DNA of 64,000 nucleotides from Streptomyces ficellus (lineage in GTDB: Bacteria > Actinomycetota > Actinomycetes > Streptomycetales > Streptomycetaceae). How positions within the stretch are numbered: the first letter of the stretch is position 1; each line of letters starts with the position of its first letter. Of this stretch, positions 51,259 to 59,944 are shown in pieces. The DNA lies in the NCBI RefSeq assembly GCF_009739905.1, contig NZ_CP034279.1:4340001-4404000 (forward strand), written 5' to 3'. Under the pieces are notes generated by a model. That model was not told where the DNA came from. It was given only the letters and a program-made list of their open reading frames with translations, and searched no databases. The translations under genes were made by a program, and so were the position numbers.

Positions 51259-52641
51259 ATGAGCACCACGGAGCGTCCCAGGATCCTCGTAGTAGGCGGT
51301 GGGTACGTAGGCCTGTACGCAGCTCGGCGCATTCTCAAGAAGATGCGCTACGGCGAGGCGACCGTCACGGTCGTCGACCCCCGGTCGTACATGACCTACC
51401 AGCCCTTCCTGCCCGAAGCCGCCGCCGGCAGCATCTCGCCGCGGCACGTCGTCGTCCCGCTGCGACGCGTGCTGCCCAAGGCCGAGGTACTCACCGGCCG
51501 GGTCACCACCATCGACCAGGACCGCAAGGTCGCCACGATCTCGCCGCTCGTCGGCGAGGCGTACGAGCTGCCCTTCGACTACCTGGTGATCGCGCTCGGC
51601 GCGGTCTCCCGCACCTTCCCGATCCCCGGCCTCGCCGAGCAGGGCATCGGCATGAAGGGCATCGAGGAGGCCATCGGCCTGCGCAACCACGTTCTCGAGC
51701 AGCTCGACAAGGCCGACTCGACGACCGACGAGGAGGTCCGCCGCAAGGCGCTGACCTTCGTCTTCGTGGGCGGCGGCTTCGCCGGCGCGGAGACCATCGG
51801 CGAGGTCGAGGACCTGGCCCGCGACGCCGCGAAGTACTACAAGAACGTGAAGCGCGAGGACATGCGCTTCATCCTGGTCGACGCCGCGGACAAGATCCTC
51901 CCCGAGGTCGGCCCCAAGCTCGGCAAGTACGGCAAGGAGCACCTGGAGGGCCGTGGGGTCGAGGTCTACCTCTCCACGTCCATGGACTCCTGCGTCGACG
52001 GCCACGTGGTGCTGAAGAACGGCCTCGAGGTCGACTCCAACACCATCGTGTGGACCGCCGGTGTGAAGCCGAACCCTGCGCTCGCCCGCTACGGCCTGCC
52101 GCTCGGCCCCCGCGGCCACGTGGACTGCGAGCCCACCCTCCAGGTCAACGGCACCGACTACATCTGGGCCGCCGGCGACAACGCCCAGGTCCCGGACCTC
52201 GTCGGCCGCAAGGCCGGCAACCCCAACGCCTGGTGCCCGCCGAACGCCCAGCACGCGCTGCGCCAGGCCCGGGTCCTCGGCGACAACGTGATCTCCGGCA
52301 TGCGGGGCTTCCCGCAGAAGGAGTACAGCCACGCCAACAAGGGTGCGGTCGCCGGTCTCGGCCTGCACAAGGGCGTCGCGATGATCGTCATGGGCAAGGT
52401 GAAGATCAAGCTCAAGGGCCGTCTCGCCTGGTACATGCACCGCGGCTACCACGGCATGGCCATGCCGACCTGGAACCGCAAGATCCGCGTCTTCGCGGAC
52501 TGGACGCTCGCCATGTTCCTCAAGCGCGAGGTCGTCTCGCTCGGCGCCATCGAGTCGCCGCGCGAGGAGTTCTACGAGGCCGCCAAGCCCGCCCCGGCCG
52601 CCGCCTCGGCGTCGAAGCCGGAGAAGGCCAAGGCCTCCTGA
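51259..52641 (+). CDS. ndh: type II NADH dehydrogenase
   Basis: 460 residues; a non-proton-pumping NADH:menaquinone oxidoreductase on the inner membrane face. Two Rossmann motifs bind FAD (ILVVGGGYVGLYAAR, residues ~8-22) and NADH (FVFVGGGFAGAETIGEVEDL). The FAD C-motif IWAAGDNAQVPD is present, with the quinone-site-like region before it. The C-terminal third (AWYMHRGYHGMAMPTWNRK ... ADWTLAMFLKREVVSLG) supplies the membrane-anchoring amphipathic part, ending in an Ala/Lys tail. ATG 51259 lacks a strong ribosome site. Confidence 0.92.
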   Translation: MSTTERPRILVVGGGYVGLYAARRILKKMRYGEATVTVVDPRSYMTYQPFLPEAAAGSISPRHVVVPLRRVLPKAEVLTGRVTTIDQDRKVATISPLVGEAYELPFDYLVIALGAVSRTFPIPGLAEQGIGMKGIEEAIGLRNHVLEQLDKADSTTDEEVRRKALTFVFVGGGFAGAETIGEVEDLARDAAKYYKNVKREDMRFILVDAADKILPEVGPKLGKYGKEHLEGRGVEVYLSTSMDSCVDGHVVLKNGLEVDSNTIVWTAGVKPNPALARYGLPLGPRGHVDCEPTLQVNGTDYIWAAGDNAQVPDLVGRKAGNPNAWCPPNAQHALRQARVLGDNVISGMRGFPQKEYSHANKGAVAGLGLHKGVAMIVMGKVKIKLKGRLAWYMHRGYHGMAMPTWNRKIRVFADWTLAMFLKREVVSLGAIESPREEFYEAAKPAPAAASASKPEKAKAS

Positions 52642-52665
52642 CCCGACGACCCCCGGGTTCCTGAA

Positions 52666-52709
52666 CCGAAGGGGCCGCCCGCCATCCGTGGTGCGGGCGG
52701 CCCCTTCGG
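52666..52709 (+). terminator. ndh terminator
   Basis: Perfect 17-bp stem (CCGAAGGGGCCGCCCGC and complement) with a 10-base loop, 24 bases after the stop. Confidence 0.9.
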
Positions 52710-52886
52710 CATGCCCGGCACCCGGCGGCGCCTCCGGTGGACTGAGGGGGCGTCAGCGGACGCGCTGCGGGCGGACGGCACGCATTTCGCCGTCGTATTG
52801 CTTCGTTTCGGGACTGCGTACCCGCGCCCCGGATGTTTTCGTGGTGGTGAGCATTTCTGGGCTTCCTCATCACGGAGGTGTGCACC

Positions 52887-54230
52887 ATGGCCGACGCCGC
52901 GTCGCGGCTCACCACGCTCGCCGAGGACCTGCTGGGCGTGGAGCTCCCCGTCAGGATCCGCGCCTGGGACGGCAGCGAAGCGGGGCCGCCCGGTGCGCCC
53001 GTCCTCGTCGTACGCCACCGCCGGGCGCTGCGGCGGCTGGTGTGGCGCCCGGGGGAGCTGGGACTGGTCCGGGCGTGGGTGGCGGGCGAGCTCGACGTGG
53101 AGGGCGACCTGTACGACGCCCTCGACCGGCTCGCCGGCCTCGTCTGGGAGCGCGGCGCGGGCAGCCCGGGCGCCGTGCGCGCCGCCCGGGCCGTACGCGC
53201 GGCACAGGCGCTGCGCGCGGTGCGCGACCCCCGGCTGCACGCCGCCGCCCGGTCCCTGCTCCGGCTCGCCGGGCCGTGGCCGCCGCCCCCGCCGCCCGTC
53301 GAGGAGGTCAGACGCCGCACCGGCCCCCTCCACACCAGACGGCGCGACCGGGCGGCCATCAGCCACCACTACGACGTCGGCAACGACTTCTACGGGCTGA
53401 TCCTCGGCCCCTCCATGGTCTACTCGTGCGCCTACTGGGACGAGGAGGACGGCACCCTCGAAGAGGCGCAGTCCGCCAAGCTCGACCTCATCTGCGCCAA
53501 GCTCGCCCTCGCCGAGGGCGACCGGCTCCTCGACGTCGGCTGCGGCTGGGGCTCGATGGCCGTCCACGCCGCCCGCGATTACGGCGCCCGGGTCGTCGGC
53601 GTCACCCTCTCGACCGAGCAGGCCGCCTACGCCCGCAAACGCGTCGCCGGCGAGGGCCTCACCGACCTGGTGGAGATCCGCGTCCAGGACTACCGGGACG
53701 TCAGGGACGGGCCGTACGACGCGATCTCGTCCATCGGCATGGCCGAGCACGTCGGGCGGGTCCGCTTCCAGGAGTACGCCGACCACCTGTACGCCCTGCT
53801 GGGGCCCGGCGGCCGGCTGCTGAACCACCAGATCTCCCGCCGCCCCGAGAAGAACGAAGCCGCCTACCACGTCGACGAGTTCATCGACCGGTACGTCTTC
53901 CCCGACGGCGAGCTCGCGCCCGTCGGGCGCACCACCGCCGCCCTGGAGGACGCCGGGTTCGAGGTCCGCGACGTCGAGGCGATCCGCGAGCACTACGCGC
54001 TCACCCTGCGGCGCTGGGTGGCCAACCTGGAGGCGGGCCGGTCCGAGGCCGAGCGGCTCACCTCCCCCGGCCGCGTCCGCGTCTGGCACCTCTACATGGC
54101 CGCCTGCGCCGTCGCCTTCGAGCGCAACCGCATCGGCGTCAACCAGGTCCTCGCCGTGCGGACGCCCGGCGACGGGGCCTCCGGCATGCCGCTGCGCCCG
54201 CGGACGTGGAACGAGCGCCGCGAGCGCTGA
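52887..54230 (+). CDS. cfa: cyclopropane-fatty-acyl-phospholipid synthase
   Basis: 447 residues. Methylates double bonds in membrane phospholipid acyl chains using SAM. The catalytic part has SHHYDVGNDFYGLILGPSM, SAM motif LLDVGCGWGSMA (around residue 215), SSIGMAEHVG and the bicarbonate-site-like HHQISRRP region (LLNHQISRRP). The N-terminal ~140 residues are the substrate-binding domain (LVRAWVAGELDVEGDLYDAL). ATG 52887 follows GGAGG. Functionally complementary to the desaturase at 6.9 kb, which supplies the double bonds. Confidence 0.92.
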   Translation: MADAASRLTTLAEDLLGVELPVRIRAWDGSEAGPPGAPVLVVRHRRALRRLVWRPGELGLVRAWVAGELDVEGDLYDALDRLAGLVWERGAGSPGAVRAARAVRAAQALRAVRDPRLHAAARSLLRLAGPWPPPPPPVEEVRRRTGPLHTRRRDRAAISHHYDVGNDFYGLILGPSMVYSCAYWDEEDGTLEEAQSAKLDLICAKLALAEGDRLLDVGCGWGSMAVHAARDYGARVVGVTLSTEQAAYARKRVAGEGLTDLVEIRVQDYRDVRDGPYDAISSIGMAEHVGRVRFQEYADHLYALLGPGGRLLNHQISRRPEKNEAAYHVDEFIDRYVFPDGELAPVGRTTAALEDAGFEVRDVEAIREHYALTLRRWVANLEAGRSEAERLTSPGRVRVWHLYMAACAVAFERNRIGVNQVLAVRTPGDGASGMPLRPRTWNERRER

Positions 54231-54235
54231 CACGA

Positions 54236-54273
54236 CCAGGGCCGGGCCCCCGCGAAGGGGAACCCGGCCCTGG
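54236..54273. terminator. bidirectional terminator between cfa and the ABC permease
   Basis: CCAGGGCCGGG (54236-54246) pairs with CCCGGCCCTGG (54263-54273); an inner CCCC/GGGG stem surrounds CGCGAA. Confidence 0.85.
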
Positions 54274-54295
54274 CCGTCGTACGAGCCGGCCGCGG

Positions 54296-56824
54296 CTACT
54301 CGGTCTTGATGGCGTTGAGCATGTTCAGCCGCGCCGCGCTGCGGGCCGGCCACATCGCGGCCAGGACGCCCACCAGGCCGGCCAGGAGCAGGAAGATCCC
54401 GATCCGGTCCCACGGGATGACCAGCGCGTAGCCCGGCAGCTCCGCCTTGATGGTCTGGCCGATCGCCCAGCCCAGGAACGAGCCGAGACCGATGCCGACC
54501 ACCGCGCCGAAGAGCGAGATGACCACGGCCTCCAGGCGCACCATCCGCTTCACCCGGCGCCGGTCCAGGCCGATCGCCCGCAGCATGCCGATCTCCTGCT
54601 GCCGCTCGAACACCGACATGGCCAGGGTGTTGACGACACCCAGGACCGCGATGATCAGCGCCATCGCCAGCAGGCCGTACATGATGTTCAGCATCATGTT
54701 GATCATCCCGCCGAACTGGTCGCGGATGTCCTGCTTGTCCATCACGTTGATCGCCGGGTTCTCACCCAGGGCGCCGACCAGCGCCTTCTCGTTCGCCGCG
54801 GTCTCGCCGCCGTCCATGGTCACGAAGATCTGCTGGATGGACGGCCTCACCTCGTGCGGGGCGACGACCCTGGTGTCGACCAGCACCGGCGACAGGAACT
54901 CGGTGTCCTTGTACACCGCGCCGACGGTCAGCCTGCCCTTCTTGTCGTCGGAGTACGTGACCGGCAGGGTCTCGCCGACCTTCCAGCCCTGCTTGGTGGC
55001 CGTCTTCTCGGCGACCGCCACCTGTCCCCGGCCGAGCGAGTCCAGCGAACCGTTCACCAGCTCGACGTTCAGGACCTTCTCGACGTCACCCGGGGTGATC
55101 GCCGATGCCGAGACGAACTCGTCGCCGAGCTCGAAGTACGCGGCCGACTGCGGCGACACGGCCGTGGCGCCCGGCGCCTTCTCCAGCGCGGTCAGCGCCG
55201 ACTTGTCGAGGTGGCCGCCGCTGGCCATGACGACCATGTAGTCGGCCTTGATCTGGTCCGTGGTCATCTTGTCCAGCGCCGTGCCGACCGTCACGCCCAG
55301 CACCGACAGCCCGGTGACCAGGGTCAGGCCGATGGCCAGGGCGGAGGCGGTGGCGCCGGTGCGGCGCGGGTTGCGCACCGCGTTCTGGCCGGCCAGCTTG
55401 CCGGCGACCCCGAAGGCGCCGACCAGCAGCGGCCGGACCAGGGCGATGACGGGGCGGGACAGCAGCGGGATCAGGACGATCACGCCGATCAGCGCCAGGA
55501 ACGCGCCACCGGCGATGGTCCACCGGCCGTCGGAACCGGCCGCGGCACCCCACACGATCAGGGCCGCGCCGATGGCGGTGATGGCGGCACCGATGGAGTT
55601 GCGCACCACCAGCGACTTGGTGGTCGCGATCGCGTGCACGCTGCTCATCGCGGCGACCGGCGGGATCTTCGCGGCGCGGCGGCCGGGCAGCCAGGCGGCG
55701 AACATCGTGATCAGCACGCCGACGCCGAGGGCGGCGAGCAACGGGGTCACGCCGACGATCAGCGGCCCGTCCGGGACCTTCATGCCGAACGAGGCCATCC
55801 CGGACCGCAGCGCGACCGCCAGGCCGATCCCGAGGACGAAGCCGACCACGGAGGCCACCAGGCCGACCACACCGGCCTCGGCCAGCACCGAGCGCGTGAT
55901 CTGCTTGCGGGAGGCGCCCACGGCGCGCATCAGCGCCAGTTCCTTGGTGCGCTGGGCGACCAGCATGGTGAAAGTGTTGGAGATCAGGAAGACACCGACG
56001 AAGAGCGCGATGCCGGCGAAGCCGAGCAGCATCTGGTTGAGGCCGCTCAGTCCCTCCTCGATCTGCCGCGACTGCTCGGCGGCGAGCGCGGCGCCCGTCG
56101 TGGCGTCGGAGTTCTCCGGGACCAGCGGCTTCACCGCGTCGAGGATCCGGTCGTCGTCCGCGCCGGGCGCGGCGGTGGCGGTGAGGCTCGTGAAGTAGCC
56201 GGGCTTCAGGTACAGCGACTGCGCGACGGAGGTGTCGAAGAGGACGAGGCTGCCGCCCGCGTTGACGGCGCCGTCGTCGGTGGTGAAGACGCCCGCGAGC
56301 GTGTACTCCTTGACCGGCCCGTTCGTGGCGACCCGCACCCGGTCGCCGACCTGGTACTCACCGGTGGTGGCGGTGTCCTTGTCCAGGGCGATCTGGTCGT
56401 CCTTCACCGGGCCGGAGCCCTCGGTGAAGGTGTAGGCGCCGTCCTTGCCGTTCTCGCCGGGGGCGAAGTTGGAGCCCTTGTTGGACCAGCCGACGCCGAT
56501 GAGCTTGCCGCCCGGGTCGGCGACCCCGGCGAAGCCCTCGACCCGTCCGGTCACGGAGGCGACCCCGTCCAGCTTCCCGATCTTGTCGAGCGTCGCCTGC
56601 GAGAGGCCGGGTTCCTGCTTGGGGTCGTCGGCGTCGGCGTACGAGGTGACGGCGACCGCGACGTCGTCGTAGCTCTTGGCCTGCTGGTTGCGGAAGGCGT
56701 TGGACAGGGTGTCGGTGAAGACCAGGGTGCCGGAGACGAACGCCACGCCGAGCATGACGGCGAGCACGGTCATCAGCAGCCTGGCCTTGTGCGCGAGCAC
56801 ATTGCGCAAGGCGGTACGGAACAT
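54296..56824 (-). CDS. FtsX-type ABC transporter permease
   Basis: 842 residues with two FtsX domains. Helix 1 lies at residues ~15-38 (LLMTVLAVMLGVAFVSGTLV); a large extracytoplasmic MacB-like domain follows to ~270; helices 2-4 (LGFAGIALFVGVFLISNTFT onward) and a central helix cluster; a second external domain (~500-700); and three C-terminal helices. TKELALMRAVGASRKQI and QQEIGMLRAIGLDRRRV are the paired cytoplasmic coupling helices. Such Lol/Mac exporters move lipoproteins, peptides or antibiotics. Partner ATPase is encoded 81 bases upstream. Confidence 0.92.
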   Translation of the reverse strand: MFRTALRNVLAHKARLLMTVLAVMLGVAFVSGTLVFTDTLSNAFRNQQAKSYDDVAVAVTSYADADDPKQEPGLSQATLDKIGKLDGVASVTGRVEGFAGVADPGGKLIGVGWSNKGSNFAPGENGKDGAYTFTEGSGPVKDDQIALDKDTATTGEYQVGDRVRVATNGPVKEYTLAGVFTTDDGAVNAGGSLVLFDTSVAQSLYLKPGYFTSLTATAAPGADDDRILDAVKPLVPENSDATTGAALAAEQSRQIEEGLSGLNQMLLGFAGIALFVGVFLISNTFTMLVAQRTKELALMRAVGASRKQITRSVLAEAGVVGLVASVVGFVLGIGLAVALRSGMASFGMKVPDGPLIVGVTPLLAALGVGVLITMFAAWLPGRRAAKIPPVAAMSSVHAIATTKSLVVRNSIGAAITAIGAALIVWGAAAGSDGRWTIAGGAFLALIGVIVLIPLLSRPVIALVRPLLVGAFGVAGKLAGQNAVRNPRRTGATASALAIGLTLVTGLSVLGVTVGTALDKMTTDQIKADYMVVMASGGHLDKSALTALEKAPGATAVSPQSAAYFELGDEFVSASAITPGDVEKVLNVELVNGSLDSLGRGQVAVAEKTATKQGWKVGETLPVTYSDDKKGRLTVGAVYKDTEFLSPVLVDTRVVAPHEVRPSIQQIFVTMDGGETAANEKALVGALGENPAINVMDKQDIRDQFGGMINMMLNIMYGLLAMALIIAVLGVVNTLAMSVFERQQEIGMLRAIGLDRRRVKRMVRLEAVVISLFGAVVGIGLGSFLGWAIGQTIKAELPGYALVIPWDRIGIFLLLAGLVGVLAAMWPARSAARLNMLNAIKTE

Positions 56825-56905
56825 GAGGTGTGAGTCCTGGGGTGAAGAGGGACCGGCGGTCGGCCGCCGAGGGCGTCGGTCCGGGGCGGGCGCCCCGGCG
56901 GGGCG

Positions 56906-57676
56906 TCAGCTCGTACGGCCCTTGGCGTCGAACTCCTTCATGCGGTCCAGCACGCCGTCCGCGGTGGGCCGCAGCATCTCGTCGACGATCCGCCCGTCCG
57001 CGAGGAAGATCACGCGGTCGGCGTAGGAGGCGGCCACCGGGTCGTGGGTGACCATGACGACGGTCTGCCCGAGTTCGCGGACCGAGTTGCGCAGGAAGCC
57101 CAGCACCTCGGCGCCGGAGCGGGAGTCGAGGTTTCCGGTCGGCTCGTCACCGAAGATGATCTCGGGCCGGGAGGCCAGCGCGCGGGCCACGGCGACGCGC
57201 TGCTGCTGGCCGCCGGAGAGCTGCGCGGGCCGGTGGCCCAGCCGGCCGGACAGGCCCACCATGTCGATGACCTTGCCCACCCACTCCTTGTCGGGCTTGC
57301 GGCCCGCGATGTCCATGGGGAGCGTGATGTTCTCCTGCGCGGTCAGCGTCGGCAGCAGGTTGAACGCCTGGAAGATGAAGCCGATCTTGTCCCGGCGCAG
57401 CTGCGTGAGCTGCTTGTCCTTGAGGGAGCCCAGCTCGGTGTCGCCGATGCGCACCGAACCGCCGCTGAAGGTGTCCAGCCCGGCCACGCAGTGCATCAGC
57501 GTCGACTTGCCGGAACCCGAGGGGCCCATGATCGCGGTGAACTCGCCCTGGTGGAAGTCCACCGTGACCCGGTCCAGGGCGACCACCTGGGTCTCGCCCT
57601 GTCCGTAGACCTTGGACAGATCCGTGGCGCGGGCGGCTACCGCGGTGGCGCGGTAAGCGGTGGGGGTGGTGGTCAC
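56906..57676 (-). CDS. ABC transporter ATP-binding protein (LolD/MacB type)
   Basis: 256 residues. Walker A MGPSGSGKSTLMHC, Q-loop FIFQAFNLLPTLTA, signature LSGGQQQRVAVARAL, Walker B IIFGDEPTGNLD and the H-loop VMVTHD are all intact. Energises the FtsX-type permease encoded next. GTG 57676 follows AGGAG with 8-base spacing; longer in-frame extensions reach into the non-coding region next to bldA and are rejected. Regulatory inverted repeats lie 144-180 bases upstream. Confidence 0.94.
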   Translation of the reverse strand: MTTTPTAYRATAVAARATDLSKVYGQGETQVVALDRVTVDFHQGEFTAIMGPSGSGKSTLMHCVAGLDTFSGGSVRIGDTELGSLKDKQLTQLRRDKIGFIFQAFNLLPTLTAQENITLPMDIAGRKPDKEWVGKVIDMVGLSGRLGHRPAQLSGGQQQRVAVARALASRPEIIFGDEPTGNLDSRSGAEVLGFLRNSVRELGQTVVMVTHDPVAASYADRVIFLADGRIVDEMLRPTADGVLDRMKEFDAKGRTS

Positions 57677-58055
57677 GAGGGGGCTCCTGTCGGGGACTGT
57701 TCTTCGAGGACCCCTCCATCGTCGGCGCCCGCCACCCCCCGGGGCGTCCCTCCGCAAGCCCGTTCCCGAGGCAGCCTGGAGTCGGACCGCGGCGCCTGCG
57801 GCTCCTCCCCAGGTATGACGGCACCCCTGAGAAGGTGCCGGTTCACCGCCGGGTGACACCAGGCGGCGACTTTCCGTCATTCCTTTGCGTATGTCTTTGC
57901 GCACGCGAGCCGTGGGAGTCTGCCGGGGAACGCCGCCGACCAGCGCTGACGCGGCCTCAGACGTCAATAAAATAAGACAACATCGGGCCATCGTTCCGCT
58001 GTTCGGGGGACGGGCCCCGATAGGCTCATGTGCCAACGAGGAGCCGCGGGGTAAC
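57677..58055. promoter_or_regulatory. divergent region between the ABC operon and bldA
   Basis: 379 bases without a gene. GGCACC-N8-GGTGCC (57820-57839) and TCACC-GCCG-GGTGA (57843-57856) are adjacent inverted repeats that could be operators of the minus-strand ABC operon. An A+T-rich patch (AATAAAATAAGACAA near 57965-57979) and a TAGGCT -10 candidate (58021-58026) precede bldA; a matching -35 is not obvious. Confidence 0.5.
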
Positions 58056-58137
58056 GCCCGGATGGTGGAATGCAGACACGGCGAGCTTAAACCTCGCTGG
58101 CCTTCGGGCCGTACCGGTTCGAGTCCGGTTCCGGGCA
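58056..58137 (+). tRNA. bldA: tRNA-Leu (anticodon UAA), bldA
   Basis: 82 bases with a class II long variable arm. Acceptor GCCCGGA pairs with TCCGGGC; the anticodon loop CTTAAAC gives TAA, reading the rare UUA codon; variable arm TGGCCTTCGGGCCG; T-loop TTCGAGT; discriminator A, no encoded CCA. In Streptomyces this is BldA, needed for aerial growth and antibiotic production because UUA occurs mostly in regulatory and accessory genes. I noticed no in-frame TTA in the genes annotated in this window. Confidence 0.97.
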
Positions 58138-58252
58138 CTCCCGACCTTCCCGGCGGGAGCGGTCCCACAAAAAACCGGACGACCGGCAGGATTCAGCCGG
58201 ACACCAGTGTGACAGGAGGGAAAGATCCTCCCCGAGCACTAGGGTGTTTCTT

Positions 58253-58281
58253 TTGCTTGCCCATTACTCTTGTCCTAAGGC
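58253..58281 (+). promoter_or_regulatory. candidate promoter of the Bax-inhibitor-like gene
   Basis: TTGCTT (58253-58258), 17-base spacer, TAAGGC (58276-58281), 28 bases before the start codon. Confidence 0.5.
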
Positions 58282-58308
58282 CGCGCACGGCGGCCATGGA
58301 GGAGTGAG

Positions 58309-59187
58309 ATGAGGAGCAGCAACCCGGTCTTCTCGCGACGGGGGTTCAGCCGCGACAACGGCTATGCGGGCTTCAACGCGCAGCAGCCGCAGGCCGGGGG
58401 CCCCGCCGCTGGAACCGCCCCGTACGCGACGAACCCGTACGCGACCAACCCGTACGCGCAGGACGCCCAGCTCGGCGCCCCCGCACAGGCCCCGGCGCGC
58501 CCGGGTGCGATGACCATCGACGACGTGGTGTCCCGCACCGCGATGACGCTCGGTACGGTCTTCGTCACCGCCACGCTCGCCTGGTTCCTGCTGCCGGTGG
58601 ACCCGGCGAACCTCGGCAAGTCGTACGGCATCGGCATCGGCGCGGCCCTCGTGGCCTTCGTCTTCGCCATGATCCAGTCCTTCAAGCGCAAGGCGTCCCC
58701 GGCGCTGATCCTGCTCTACGCGGCGTTCGAGGGCGTCTTCCTGGGCGTGATCTCCAACGCCGTCTCGACGTACGTCTCGCCCGGCGTCGTCCCGCAGGCG
58801 GTGCTCGGCACCATGGCGGTCTTCGCCGGTGTGCTGATCGCGTACAAGATGCGCTGGATCCGCGTCACCCGCCGGTTCTACGGCTTCGTCATGGCGGCTG
58901 CCCTGGGCTTCGTCCTGCTGATGGCGGTGAACCTGCTGTTCGCCGTGTTCGGCGGCGGTGACGGCCTCGGCTTCCGCAGCGGGGGCCTCGGCATCCTGTT
59001 CGGCGTCATCGGCATCATCCTCGGCGCGTGCTTCCTGGCCCTCGACTTCAAGCAGGTCGAGGACGGCGTCACCTACGGCGCCCCTCGCGAGGAGTCTTGG
59101 CTGGCCGCCTTCGGCCTCACCATGACGCTGGTGTGGATCTACCTGGAGTTCCTGCGTCTGCTGTCGATCCTCCAGGGCGACGACTGA
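58309..59187 (+). CDS. Bax inhibitor-1/YccA family membrane protein
   Basis: 292 residues. A ~65-residue Gln/Ala/Pro/Tyr-rich cytoplasmic leader, including repeated ATNPYA units, is followed by seven hydrophobic helices, as in YccA/BI-1 (AALVAFVFAMIQSF; LLYAAFEGVFLGVISNAVS is the family hallmark; GIIFG-like final helices). The C-terminal ALDFKQVEDGV holds the conserved acidic Asp residues of the channel. Likely a calcium-leak-type channel or protease modulator; role in Streptomyces unknown. ATG 58309 overlaps a short MEE-stop reading frame within its ribosome site. Confidence 0.87.
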   Translation: MRSSNPVFSRRGFSRDNGYAGFNAQQPQAGGPAAGTAPYATNPYATNPYAQDAQLGAPAQAPARPGAMTIDDVVSRTAMTLGTVFVTATLAWFLLPVDPANLGKSYGIGIGAALVAFVFAMIQSFKRKASPALILLYAAFEGVFLGVISNAVSTYVSPGVVPQAVLGTMAVFAGVLIAYKMRWIRVTRRFYGFVMAAALGFVLLMAVNLLFAVFGGGDGLGFRSGGLGILFGVIGIILGACFLALDFKQVEDGVTYGAPREESWLAAFGLTMTLVWIYLEFLRLLSILQGDD

Positions 59188-59216
59188 CCGCCCACCGTCC
59201 CTCGTCGAGGACGGTA

Positions 59217-59254
59217 CGAAGGGCCCGTCCGGCATCCGCCGGGCGGGCCCTTCG
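59217..59254. terminator. bidirectional terminator
   Basis: 17-bp stem with one T-G pair (left arm from CGAAGGGCCCG at 59217; right arm 59238-59254), loop ATCC, between convergent genes. Confidence 0.9.
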
Positions 59255-59275
59255 CCGTGGGTGCGGTGCGACCCG

Positions 59276-59506
59276 TCAGAGCAGCTTGCGGGCCGCCCGC
59301 CTCAGGTCGTACTCGTGGATGATCGCCTTGGCGTGCCCGTAGCTGAGGTCGTGCTCGCCCCGGAGCCAGCTCACCTTCTCCTCGAAACGCACGAGGGAGG
59401 GGCCTTCCTCGACGGTGCGGAGCCACTCGGACACTTGCCGGCCTGTGCAATGGGGAATGCGGGAGAGCAGATTGCGATGGGTCTCTTCGGAGAAGACTTG
59501 GGACAT
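59276..59506 (-). CDS. DUF4287 protein
   Basis: 76 residues, intact small cytosolic helical protein. The pattern TGRQVSEWLRTVEE ... VSWLRGEHDLSYGHAKAIIHEY is typical of DUF4287, a helical domain common in actinobacteria with no known activity. ATG 59506 fits; a purine-rich CGGAGGCGCCG precedes it on the minus strand. The stop lies 22 bases from the terminator. Confidence 0.85.
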   Translation of the reverse strand: MSQVFSEETHRNLLSRIPHCTGRQVSEWLRTVEEGPSLVRFEEKVSWLRGEHDLSYGHAKAIIHEYDLRRAARKLL

Positions 59507-59605
59507 CGGCGCCTCCGGACGCTTTGCGCGTGTGGTCCTTCACGTCACCGTGCCTGAGCGTTCGCCCGTTGGCAACAGTCCCGTCGGGGCGCATAGGGTC
59601 GCGGC

Positions 59606-59944
59606 GTGCTCGATACGACAGAACTGACCGCCGCCACCGAACGCCTCGCCGACCGGCTGCGGGCCGCGCCGCAGAGCCGCCTCCAGCGGGGCGCGGCGGC
59701 CGAGGGGCTGGCCCTGGCCAGGGACTTGGCACTGCGGGCCCAGCGGCTGGAGGCGCCGGACGCACCCCCGCGGACCATGCCGGACGCCGGGGTGTTCGCG
59801 GTCGCGGACCAGCTTGTGGTGGCCTGCAACGATCTGGCGGAAATTCTGCGAAGGGGAACGGCCCCGGCCGGCACCCCGCTTCAGCGGGAGCTGGACGAGG
59901 CCGTGGCGGCGGTGCGGCGAACGGCCGCTACAGCGACGCTATGA
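59606..59944 (+). CDS. conserved small hypothetical protein
   Basis: 112 residues, predicted all-helical and soluble, with no recognised domain. Two amphipathic Ala/Arg/Glu-rich helices (TAATERLADRLRAAPQSRLQ; GLALARDLALRAQRLEA) and a central VFAVADQLVVACNDLAEILR. GTG 59606 with weak AGGG upstream. Its last 17 bases overlap the end of the convergent next gene. Confidence 0.65.
   Translation: MLDTTELTAATERLADRLRAAPQSRLQRGAAAEGLALARDLALRAQRLEAPDAPPRTMPDAGVFAVADQLVVACNDLAEILRRGTAPAGTPLQRELDEAVAAVRRTAATATL

Noticed and set aside
58296..58307. Three-codon leader peptide (MEE stop) before the Bax-inhibitor-like gene
   Set aside because: It coincides with the GGAGGAG ribosome site and is probably accidental.
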